Assembly: GCA_900556405.1 (NCBI GenBank)
Contig: USPB01000137.1
Coordinates: 1-5,375 of the forward strand
Source: an uncultured Actinomyces sp.
Lineage (GTDB): Bacteria; Actinomycetota; Actinomycetes; Actinomycetales; Actinomycetaceae
Reading direction: 5' to 3'
Length of the DNA: 5,375 nucleotides
Shown here: positions 1 to 4,852 of the stretch, in pieces
Numbering within the stretch: position 1 is the first letter of the stretch
How the letters are laid out: each line of letters begins with the position of its first letter
Program-made: the position numbers and the translations under genes
Notes under the pieces: generated by a model
The model's database searches: none
Seen by the model: only the letters and a program-made list of their open reading frames with translations
Told to the model about the DNA's origin: nothing

Positions 1-78
1 TTTCCTTATCCTTCGGCCCGACGGGCCATTTCAGCGAACCTTACCCAGTGTAGGCATGCCTCAGCAGGCCGCGCGCGT
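1..78. other. Left-edge intergenic stretch with a 10-bp palindrome
   Basis: No gene is seen. AGGCATGCCT (52-61) is a perfect palindrome with the AGG-N4-CCT core of DtxR/IdeR/MntR-type metal-regulator boxes. On the minus strand it sits directly before TACACT, a possible -10 element. GGCCC/GGGCC (16-20 / 24-28) makes a short stem. The minus strand ends AAGGATAAGGAAA at the edge, which could be a ribosome binding site for a gene starting just outside the window. Confidence 0.25.
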
Positions 79-534
79 TCACTTAATGAGGAACTCGGCC
101 TCGACCTCGACGCTCACGTTGAGGGGCAGCGCGGCGACACCGACGGCGCTGCGCGCGTGCTGGCTGCCGAAGATCTCGCCGAACAGTTCGGAGGCGCCGT
201 TGATGACGCCGGCCTGGCCGTAGAAGTCGGGGCGCGAGGACACGAAGCCGACGACCTTCACGACGCCCGCGAGGTTGTCGATGCCGCCCGCGACGGAGGC
301 CGCCGCGGCCAGGGCGTTGAGGGCGCACACACGCGCCGCGTCCTTGGCGTCCTCGGGGTCCGCGCCGTCCTCGCCGACCGCGCCGATGCACACGGGCTCG
401 CCGTTCACGACGGGGATCTGGCCGGAGGTGCGCACGACGCCGCGGTCAACGACGGCGGGCACGTACGCGGCGACGGGGGTGGCGACGGCGGGCAGTTCGA
501 GGCCGAGCTCGGCGAGCTTCTCGGAGGGGAGCAT
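79..534 (-). CDS. RidA family protein (YjgF/YER057c/UK114 fold)
   Basis: Predicted 151-residue cytosolic protein of the RidA/YjgF family, whose best-known members are trimeric deaminases that hydrolyse reactive enamine/imine intermediates of amino-acid metabolism. The C-terminal signature is clear: HARSAVGVAALPL (about residues 126-138) followed by VSVEVEAEF (141-149). It includes the arginine (R128) that binds the substrate carboxylate in classical RidA. The segment from about 66 to 100 (AARVCALNAL...VVKVVGFVSS) matches the helix-strand core. At about 150 residues with a long N-terminal lead-in (MLPSEKLAELGLELP) it resembles the longer RidA-like subgroup rather than the ~130-residue canonical RidA, so the exact substrate cannot be assigned. 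The ATG at 534 is chosen because AAAGGA (541-546, minus strand) lies 6 bases upstream. The alternative ATG at 555 would add MKTKGPL but lacks a well-placed ribosome binding site. The gene is separated from the upstream module by a hairpin and is probably its own transcription unit. Confidence 0.9.
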   Translation of the reverse strand: MLPSEKLAELGLELPAVATPVAAYVPAVVDRGVVRTSGQIPVVNGEPVCIGAVGEDGADPEDAKDAARVCALNALAAAASVAGGIDNLAGVVKVVGFVSSRPDFYGQAGVINGASELFGEIFGSQHARSAVGVAALPLNVSVEVEAEFLIK

Positions 535-540
535 GAGGGG

Positions 541-546
541 TCCTTT
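541..546 (-). promoter_or_regulatory. Ribosome binding site of the RidA-family gene
   Basis: AAAGGA on the minus strand, 6 bases before the ATG at 534. It decides the start: the upstream in-frame ATG at 555 has no comparable site at suitable distance. Confidence 0.7.
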
Positions 547-666
547 CGTTTTCATCGACGAGGCCGGGGCCTCGTCCTCCTGTTCCAGTTTAGTTGCGCT
601 GTTCCCGGGGGTGGTGAGCGAGGGTGCTGGCGTGAGATACCGGCCGAGGCCTCGTCGATGAAGACG
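547..666. repeat. 19-bp imperfect inverted repeat pair (547-565 / 648-666)
   Basis: The sequence CGTTTTCATCGACGAGGCC at 547-565 recurs in reverse complement at 648-666 (GGCCTCGTCGATGAAGACG) with one mismatch in 19. The arms are 82 bases apart and occupy the gap between the RidA-family gene and the terminator-like hairpin at 683-718. The left arm includes the upstream ATG of the RidA frame. The origin could be a local inverted duplication. Apart from these repeats and the hairpin, the gap 535-731 shows no gene. Confidence 0.6.
557..576 (-). repeat. Perfect 9-bp inverted repeat in the RidA-gene leader
   Basis: GACGAGGCC (557-565) and GGCCTCGTC (568-576) are exact reverse complements separated by two bases; as RNA the loop would be about four bases. 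It lies just upstream of the ribosome binding site of the RidA-family gene. It could be a leader hairpin or a dimeric protein site. A third copy of the 9-mer occurs at 648-656. Confidence 0.5.
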
Positions 667-682
667 CAGCGCAGGTATGAGC

Positions 683-718
683 GTGCGCCCCGCGTGTCGA
701 CAATCACGCGGGGCGCAC
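683..718 (-). terminator. Strong hairpin terminator after the beta-helix lipoprotein gene
   Basis: A perfect 14-bp stem, GTGCGCCCCGCGTG (683-696) with CACGCGGGGCGCAC (705-718), encloses an 8-base loop. In the minus direction it begins 13 bases after the TGA of the lipoprotein gene, the position expected for a transcription terminator. No T-run follows on the minus strand, so it would be one of the U-tract-poor terminators common in GC-rich actinobacteria. It should close the three-gene module and insulate the RidA-family gene. Hairpin and position are seen directly; terminator function is inferred. Confidence 0.7.
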
Positions 719-731
719 TATGTGGGAGACC

Positions 732-2663
732 TCAGCCCTGGGGTGCGGCCGGGGGCTGACCGCCCTGACCCGGACCGCCCGCCGGGGACTGGCCACCCTG
801 TCCCGGGCCGCCCATCGGGGGCTGACCGCCGGCCGGGGGCTGTCCGCCCATCCCCATGCCGCCCTGACCGGCGGTCGCTTCGGTGGCAGTGCCGTCGACG
901 CTCACCGTGTAGGTGGAGCCGTTGGTCATGCCGGAGGTCGAGTAGATGACGTTACCGAAGGCCTTGAGCGAGGTGTAGGTGCCCAGGACGGAGCCGGAGG
1001 CGTCGGTGATCGTCACCGTGGATCCGGCGGAGCCGGTCGCGGCGGCCGAGACCCAGCCCTGACCGTCGGTCGTGGTCGGCGTCTCCACCATCTCGTTGGT
1101 CGCAAAGGCGATGACCGTGCCGCCCGTGATGCTCATAGCACCGTTGCTGTCCAGGGCGCCGTTCGCGCCGGACGCCGGGCCGTAGACGGTCGTCGTTCCG
1201 CCGCTGATGGTCAGCGAACCGTTGGAGTCGAGGCCGTCGCCGTTCGCGTTGACGGTCACGGTGCCGCCGGTGATGGTGAGCTGCTCGCCGGTGTCCTCCA
1301 TCGAGCCGCCGCCGTCAGCCATGCCACCGGGGCCCATCTGCTGGGTGGTCGCGGTGGCCGTCGAATCGGAGGACGTCGAATCCGAGCTGGACTCGGCGGC
1401 GGCGGCCAGGCCGGCCTCGACCGTGATCGAACCCGAGGCGTTGATGCCATCGTCGCTCGAGGTCAGGTCGACGGTGCCGTCGGAGATCGTGATGAGGCCA
1501 CCCTCGAGGGCCTCGTTCGACTGCGTGACGGTCACGGTTGCGCCGTCCAGGACGGCCGCGACCTCGGTGTGCACGCCATCGTCGCCGGAAGCGGCGGTGA
1601 TCGTGCCGGAGCTCAGGCGCAGGGCACCATTGGAGTGGATGGCGTCATCCCCGGCGTCGATGGTGGTCGTGCCGCCGTCGACGATGATGTAGGTCTGCGC
1701 CTTGATGCCCTTGGTCGAGCCCGTGGAGGGCTTGCCGGCCGAGGCGCCGCCGCCCGAGGTGATCGACAGGGTGCCGCCGGTGACGATCGCGTCGGTGTAG
1801 GCGTCGATGCCGTCGCCGCCCGATGTCAGGGTGACGGTGCCGTCCGCGATGTTAACGTAGCCCTTGGTGTCGTCGTTGTCCTGGTCGGACTTGAGGGCGT
1901 CACCGCCGGAGTTCACGGTGATGGTGCCGCCCGCAATCGTCAGGGAGTCCTTGCCGCGCAGGCCGTCGTCCGAGGCCGTGGCGTTGATCGTGCCGCTCAG
2001 GACGTACAGGTCGTCCTTGGAGGTGATCGCGTCCGACGCGCCGGAGGTCACGTTGAGCGTGCCCGACCCGGTGATCGTCAGGTCCATGTCGGCGTAGATC
2101 GCGGCGTTCGCGTCCTCGGTGCCGGTGTAGGTGCCGTCGGTGATCGTCGAGGTGCCCTCGAGGGACAGGACGAGGTCGTCGCCGCTGGGCGCCTCAATCG
2201 CGGCACCCGCAGGCGAGGTGATGGTCGCGTTGTCGAGAATCAGGACGACCTGGTCCTCAGCTCCCGCGGCTACGACGACCTTGCCGGTGAAGGAGCCGCT
2301 GAGCTTGTAGACGCCGGCCTTGGAGATCGTCAGCACGCCGTCGCTCACGCTCACGGCATCGGACGAGGAGGTCGCGGTCGTGCCGCTCAGCGTCACGTCG
2401 ACGGCGTCCGAGGCCTTCCAGTCACTGTCCTTCACGTAGGAGGCCTTCGCGTTCGAGGCCAGGGCGTCGGCCGCGGTGGGCGGCGCGGTCGTGTCGCCGT
2501 TGGTTCCGGCGGCCGCGACGGCAGCGGTCGCGCTCGTCGCACTGGAGCCGGTACCGGAGGAGGTCCCGCCCGAGGCGCCGCATGCGCCCAGCGCGAGGGT
2601 TCCGACGAGGGCGATCGCGCCGATCGTCCGGGCGGGGGTCCAAAATTTCTGAAGGGCCTTCAT
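732..2663 (-). CDS. Cthe_2159-type beta-helix carbohydrate-binding lipoprotein
   Basis: A 643-residue exported lipoprotein. The signal peptide has a basic n-region (K2, K6, R12), a hydrophobic core (about 14-25) and a lipobox LGAC with the lipidated Cys at 28, followed by a Ser/Thr/Gly/Ala linker (29-70). From about 100 to 520 there are at least ten imperfect coils of a right-handed beta-helix. Each joins an acidic turn such as SDAI, SDDGL, GGDAL, GGDGI, GDDAI, GDDGV, SDDGI or GDGL (near 210, 231, 253, 282, 338, 360, 403 and 475) to a strand such as LTISGGTTTV. This fits the Cthe_2159 family, whose founding clostridial protein has a polysaccharide-lyase-like fold, binds calcium and binds cellulose and polygalacturonate. 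The Asp-rich turns are the likely calcium sites. Residues 412-461 form a Ser/Thr/Met/Gly insertion between coils. The tail (599-643) is Gly/Gln/Pro-rich with an 11-residue repeat, GGPGQGGQ-S/P-PA. The ribosome binding site is weak (GAAAGAGA, 2671-2678, 7 bases upstream). It is the last gene of the module, 180 bases after the polymerase gene. The natural ligand is unknown; no lyase catalytic site can be claimed. Confidence 0.87.
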   Translation of the reverse strand: MKALQKFWTPARTIGAIALVGTLALGACGASGGTSSGTGSSATSATAAVAAAGTNGDTTAPPTAADALASNAKASYVKDSDWKASDAVDVTLSGTTATSSSDAVSVSDGVLTISKAGVYKLSGSFTGKVVVAAGAEDQVVLILDNATITSPAGAAIEAPSGDDLVLSLEGTSTITDGTYTGTEDANAAIYADMDLTITGSGTLNVTSGASDAITSKDDLYVLSGTINATASDDGLRGKDSLTIAGGTITVNSGGDALKSDQDNDDTKGYVNIADGTVTLTSGGDGIDAYTDAIVTGGTLSITSGGGASAGKPSTGSTKGIKAQTYIIVDGGTTTIDAGDDAIHSNGALRLSSGTITAASGDDGVHTEVAAVLDGATVTVTQSNEALEGGLITISDGTVDLTSSDDGINASGSITVEAGLAAAAESSSDSTSSDSTATATTQQMGPGGMADGGGSMEDTGEQLTITGGTVTVNANGDGLDSNGSLTISGGTTTVYGPASGANGALDSNGAMSITGGTVIAFATNEMVETPTTTDGQGWVSAAATGSAGSTVTITDASGSVLGTYTSLKAFGNVIYSTSGMTNGSTYTVSVDGTATEATAGQGGMGMGGQPPAGGQPPMGGPGQGGQSPAGGPGQGGQPPAAPQG

Positions 2664-2843
2664 GTGTCTGTCTCTTTCGTGCAGTTAAAGCTTGTGTTTC
2701 TTATGCTCAGCGCTTTCGTTTCGCGTGCGTTCGAAACCGCGGGCGCCGATGTGGCGAAACCGGAGGGCCGGTGTGGCGTCGTCCGCCTGGTGTCCGCCTG
2801 CGCGTGGTGTCCATCTACTTGACGGCCACCTGCGTTACGCCCG
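2664..2843 (-). other. 180-base gap with short repeats between polymerase and lipoprotein genes
   Basis: No gene is seen here. The gap holds a 9-base direct repeat GTCCGCCTG at 2781-2789 and 2792-2800 (11-base period). It also holds CGAAACCG at 2732-2739 and 2755-2762, and an inverted pair GTTTCG (2718-2723) / CGAAAC (2732-2737). The gap is long enough for an internal promoter or a processing site that would give the lipoprotein its own expression level. I found no convincing -35/-10 pair. Confidence 0.35.
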
Positions 2844-3665
2844 TCAGGCCACCATCGCGAGGGGCGCCTCGCGGGTCAGCTCGGGGGCCTCGACGTATTC
2901 GGGGAAGTAGCGGCGCAGCGTGCGACTCCACTTGTTCGCCGGCAGGTCGTGCATGGCGGCCATCGCGGTCCCGTACTTGGAGATCTTCACGGGGCGCACG
3001 CCGCCCTCCCACAGCAGGTGGTCGACGACCGATGGAGTCGCACCCGACTTCGTTTCGATGATGACCAGGTCGGGGCGGGCGACCTCAGTGCCGTCCGTGC
3101 GCAGCGAGCGCCACGTCAGCTTCGTGTCCACCGTCGCGCGGCCCTGCCCACCAGGCAGGAGCAGAGTGTTGCGCTCATAGGACCCGGCCAGGACCGGCTC
3201 GAGGGCTGGCACCAGGTGACCGTACCCCGTCTTCTCGACCTTCCCGGCCACCCACGCGCGGCGCTCACCCGCGAGAGGAGCCCCGGCCTCGTCCCAAGAG
3301 ATCGGCATACGCTTCTTAACGGTCACGCCGCGCGGGCCGCGGGTCTTCATCTCCAGGAACGAAGCGCCCGACGAGAGGTAGGAGCGGGTGCGGACCTTGA
3401 AGCGGCGGCGGCGCTTGAGCGCGGTCAGCAGGTACGAATCCATGTCGGGCGTGTCGTAGTAGGTGGACGCGTAGCCCTGGGACACCTGGCCGTCGATCCT
3501 CAGGACCAACACATCCTCGGGGAGACGGCTCAAAATCGCCGAGGCCGTAGCCGCGTCCAGCGCGTACTTGCGGTCCACTCGGGTCAGCATCGCCGCGCGC
3601 TTATTCAGTTCATCAAGGCCGATCCAGTCGAGGTCGGCGAGAATCGAGTTCAGGGTGGCGTTCAT
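2844..3665 (-). CDS. VTC-domain polyphosphate polymerase (TTM fold)
   Basis: A 273-residue soluble protein of the VTC/triphosphate tunnel metalloenzyme family. The best-known member, yeast Vtc4, polymerises the gamma-phosphate of ATP into polyphosphate using a divalent metal. Tunnel motifs appear in family order: RVDRKYAL (29-36), TYYDT (68-72), FKVRTRSY (89-96), FLEMKTR (103-109), SYERNTLLL (162-170), ATVDTKLTW (177-185), VIIETKSG (201-208) and KISKYGT (227-233). Against Vtc4 residues recalled from its structure, K33, R92/R94, K107, Y163/R165, E204 and K227/S229/K230 sit at matching motif positions, so the active site looks complete. It lacks the SPX domain and membrane helices of the fungal proteins. 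Membrane coupling is probably supplied by the DUF4956 protein encoded 80 bases upstream. The start at 3665 is supported by AAGGA (3674-3678), 8 bases away. The family is clear; polyphosphate as product is inferred, and other TTM activities such as triphosphatase are possible. Confidence 0.9.
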   Translation of the reverse strand: MNATLNSILADLDWIGLDELNKRAAMLTRVDRKYALDAATASAILSRLPEDVLVLRIDGQVSQGYASTYYDTPDMDSYLLTALKRRRRFKVRTRSYLSSGASFLEMKTRGPRGVTVKKRMPISWDEAGAPLAGERRAWVAGKVEKTGYGHLVPALEPVLAGSYERNTLLLPGGQGRATVDTKLTWRSLRTDGTEVARPDLVIIETKSGATPSVVDHLLWEGGVRPVKISKYGTAMAAMHDLPANKWSRTLRRYFPEYVEAPELTREAPLAMVA

Positions 3666-3673
3666 GAGTCGTG

Positions 3674-3678
3674 TCCTT
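3674..3678 (-). promoter_or_regulatory. Ribosome binding site of the VTC-domain gene
   Basis: AAGGA on the minus strand, 8 bases before the ATG at 3665. The 80-base gap to the preceding DUF4956 stop holds no other evident signal. Confidence 0.6.
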
Positions 3679-3745
3679 GGTATTAGCGGTCTGCGGGGTG
3701 GCAGTCGTCTCGGCTGGCGGGGCGGCGGGCTGGTGGGCCGGCGTG

Positions 3746-4288
3746 TCAGGCGACCTTCGAGCGGACGTCCACCAGAGTCAGGTCATTTACGAGGTCGAGC
3801 TTGACGACATTCACCGAGGCGACGGACGCGCCCAGGCGCTGCTCGAGGGCAGCCTTCAGCTCGGCGGGGTCGGCGATCGCGCGGTCCAGCTGCACGGTCT
3901 GCGAGGTGTAGCGGCCGAAGACCAGCTTCGAATCACCGAAGGCCAGAGCCACGAGGATCAGCGCGATGAGGCCGCCCAGCAGCGGGGTCACCGCCGAGGA
4001 CATGCCCGTCAGCAGGCCAAGAGCCAGCGACGCGAAGTAGTAGGCGATCTCCGTCTGCGAGATCTGATCCGAACGCAGTCGGATGATCGAGAGAACACCG
4101 AAGAGGCCGAGGCCGAGTCCCGCGCTCACGGTCGAGTTCGCGAGGATGATCGTGACGGCGAGGACGCCGACATTCACACCGAGGAAGGCAGCGACCAGGT
4201 CAGCGCGGCGGTGGCGCGGGAAGTACAGGCCGAACACGAGGGCGGCCATGGCGACCAGGTCAATGGCGATCAGAATCAGGGCGGTCAT
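3746..4288 (-). CDS. DUF4956 integral membrane protein
   Basis: A 180-residue membrane protein of the DUF4956 family, function unknown. Hydrophobic segments lie at about 2-22, 31-50, 55-69 (glycine-rich), 81-97 and 99-117. A cytosolic-type basic cluster, RHRR (25-28), follows the first. The positive-inside rule then suggests N-terminus out, five passes (four if the glycine-rich one is re-entrant), and a C-terminal domain (118-180) in the cytosol. That domain has a strand-helix-strand look: PAELKAALEQRL, then VNVVKLDL and LTLVDVRSK. The conserved block FGVLSIIRLRSDQIS (63-77) plus TEIAYYF is the family hallmark. The ATG at 4288 is chosen over 4324 because AAAAGGAG (4295-4302) ends 6 bases upstream. 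It is the first gene of the module, and members of this family are regularly found beside VTC-domain genes. A role as membrane partner or polyanion conduit for the polymerase is inferred, not shown. Confidence 0.88.
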   Translation of the reverse strand: MTALILIAIDLVAMAALVFGLYFPRHRRADLVAAFLGVNVGVLAVTIILANSTVSAGLGLGLFGVLSIIRLRSDQISQTEIAYYFASLALGLLTGMSSAVTPLLGGLIALILVALAFGDSKLVFGRYTSQTVQLDRAIADPAELKAALEQRLGASVASVNVVKLDLVNDLTLVDVRSKVA

Positions 4289-4316
4289 TGGTGTCTCCTT
4301 TTGTCGATGCACCAAT
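4287..4316 (-). promoter_or_regulatory. Leader hairpin around the DUF4956 ribosome binding site
   Basis: On the minus strand ATTGGTG (4316-4310) and CACCAAT (4293-4287) are perfect reverse complements, 7 bp, with a 16-base loop. The loop contains the AAAAGGAG site and the 3' arm takes in the first two bases of the start codon. Such a stem could modulate translation initiation of the first gene. The pairing is seen in the sequence; the regulatory role is inference. Confidence 0.4.
4295..4302 (-). promoter_or_regulatory. Strong ribosome binding site of the DUF4956 gene
   Basis: AAAAGGAG on the minus strand, 6 bases before the ATG at 4288. It is the best Shine-Dalgarno match in the window and rules against the longer start at 4324. 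It lies in the loop of the 4287-4316 inverted repeat. Confidence 0.75.
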
Positions 4317-4329
4317 TTCCCCACGCGAC

Positions 4330-4349
4330 CCTATGAAGAACCTATGAAG
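4330..4349 (-). promoter_or_regulatory. Tandem direct repeat, likely response-regulator operator
   Basis: CTTCATAGG occurs twice on the minus strand (4349-4341 and 4338-4330), offset by exactly 11 bases, 42 to 61 bases upstream of the DUF4956 start. Direct repeats with an 11-base period are the binding geometry of OmpR/PhoB/PhoP-family regulators, and the TTCAT core loosely resembles actinobacterial PHO-box units (GTTCACC-like). A phosphate-responsive site upstream of a polyphosphate polymerase module would make sense, but the regulator is not identified here. No clean -35/-10 pair accompanies it. Confidence 0.45.
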
Positions 4350-4350
4350 C

Positions 4351-4367
4351 TCTCATATTTCTCATAT
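4351..4367 (-). repeat. Tandem 8-base repeat TCTCATAT
   Basis: TCTCATAT at 4351-4358 and 4360-4367 (plus-strand reading), one base apart, directly beside the 11-base-period repeat. It is AT-rich in a GC-rich setting and likely belongs to the module's promoter/operator region. Confidence 0.4.
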
Positions 4368-4446
4368 GACTTTTGGGAGTGTTGCTGTGAAGCTGTAAAT
4401 GCTGACGTTTGCGCGGGCCGTTTTCGTTGGGCCTGGCTGCGCCGTG

Positions 4447-4475
4447 GGCGGCGGCCCGCCCCGGGCCCTGCCGCC
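4447..4475. repeat. GC-rich hairpin in the divergent intergenic region
   Basis: GGCGGC-GGCCCG (4447-4458) pairs with CGGGCC (4462-4467) and, after a two-base bulge, GCCGCC (4470-4475); the loop is CCC. It would be a very stable stem. No T-run follows on either strand and no gene ends here, so it is not a standard terminator. Confidence 0.5.
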
Positions 4476-4535
4476 ACCCACCGGCACCACGACCAGGCCC
4501 CACCACACCCCTCATTCCTGTGCCCACACCCAATT

Positions 4536-4640
4536 TCGCACGTAATTCCCCCACGACTATTTCAAACTTTGAATTCAGATCGTTGGAATTGCAACGTTTT
4601 CAGCCTTTGTTGAAACTTCTCCCAATCGAATTACGTGCGA
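4536..4640. repeat. AT-rich islet bounded by perfect 13-bp inverted repeats
   Basis: TCGCACGTAATTC (4536-4548) and GAATTACGTGCGA (4628-4640) are exact reverse complements, 79 bases apart. The interior is AT-rich: 21 of 60 bases are G or C between 4561 and 4620. It contains further dyads: TTCAAA-C-TTTGAA (4561-4573), CGTTG/CAACG (4581-4585 / 4592-4596) and TTTCAA/TTGAAA (4560-4565 / 4610-4615). The nested symmetry suits a structured RNA, a protein-binding array or a miniature element. The arms are directly visible; the function is unknown. Confidence 0.6.
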
Positions 4641-4771
4641 GTTTTCTGGAGGCAACGCCGTGCCACCGCCCACGGGCACCGCAGCCAGGCCCACCTCCAC
4701 GCCGCAGTCAGGCCACGCAAGCGGGAAAAAATTCTCCCAGCACGCTCAAAACACCCCAAAATCAGCACTTT

Positions 4772-4792
4772 TTCGCCAGCAGGGCGAATTTT
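4772..4792 (+). terminator. Possible intrinsic terminator on the plus strand
   Basis: TTCGCC (4772-4777) pairs with GGCGAA (4783-4788) around a five-base loop and is followed by TTTT (4789-4792). No protein gene precedes it on the plus strand, so if real it would end a short non-coding transcript from the intergenic region. The stem is only 6 bp. Confidence 0.3.
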
Positions 4793-4852
4793 GTCACGGT
4801 CCGATCTATGAATCACCCCCGACAGGCGCTACGCCCACAGCCCAAACCTCGC

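Larger units (their letters stand above)
4428..4697. repeat. Three dispersed copies of a GC-rich ~30-base motif
   Basis: Copy 1 is on the minus strand at 4451-4428, copy 2 on the plus strand at about 4470-4505, and copy 3 on the plus strand at about 4666-4697. Copies 1 and 3 share CCGCCCACGG and GCAGCCAGGCCCA exactly, so they form a large inverted repeat around the AT-rich islet. Copy 2 is a more diverged direct copy sharing GGCACC and CCAGGCCC. This looks like a dispersed repeat family, perhaps REP-like. Confidence 0.5.

Noticed and set aside
16..28. GGCCC/GGGCC hairpin as a terminator
   Set aside because: Only 5 bp, with no T-run on the minus strand and a weak one on the plus; not enough to call.
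535..555. Longer RidA-family start at 555
   Set aside because: No properly spaced ribosome binding site, whereas the ATG at 534 has AAAGGA 6 bases upstream.
157..759. 200-codon plus-strand frame over the RidA-family gene
   Set aside because: Antisense shadow; it also runs through the terminator-like hairpin and shows no recognisable domain.
720..2822. 700-codon open frame on the plus strand
   Set aside because: It is antisense to the beta-helix lipoprotein gene; its translation is Gly/Arg/Val/Asp low-complexity without family motifs, a typical by-product of GC-rich coding DNA.
2949..3686. 245-codon plus-strand frame over the VTC-domain gene
   Set aside because: Antisense to a gene with clear family motifs; composition is shadow-like.
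4289..4324. Longer DUF4956 start at 4324
   Set aside because: The extra residues MGKLVHRQKETP are encoded through the strong ribosome binding site that serves the ATG at 4288.
3671..4336. 221-codon plus-strand frame over the DUF4956 gene
   Set aside because: Antisense of hydrophobic codons gives a charged Glu/Asp/Arg/Gln-rich translation; no family resemblance.
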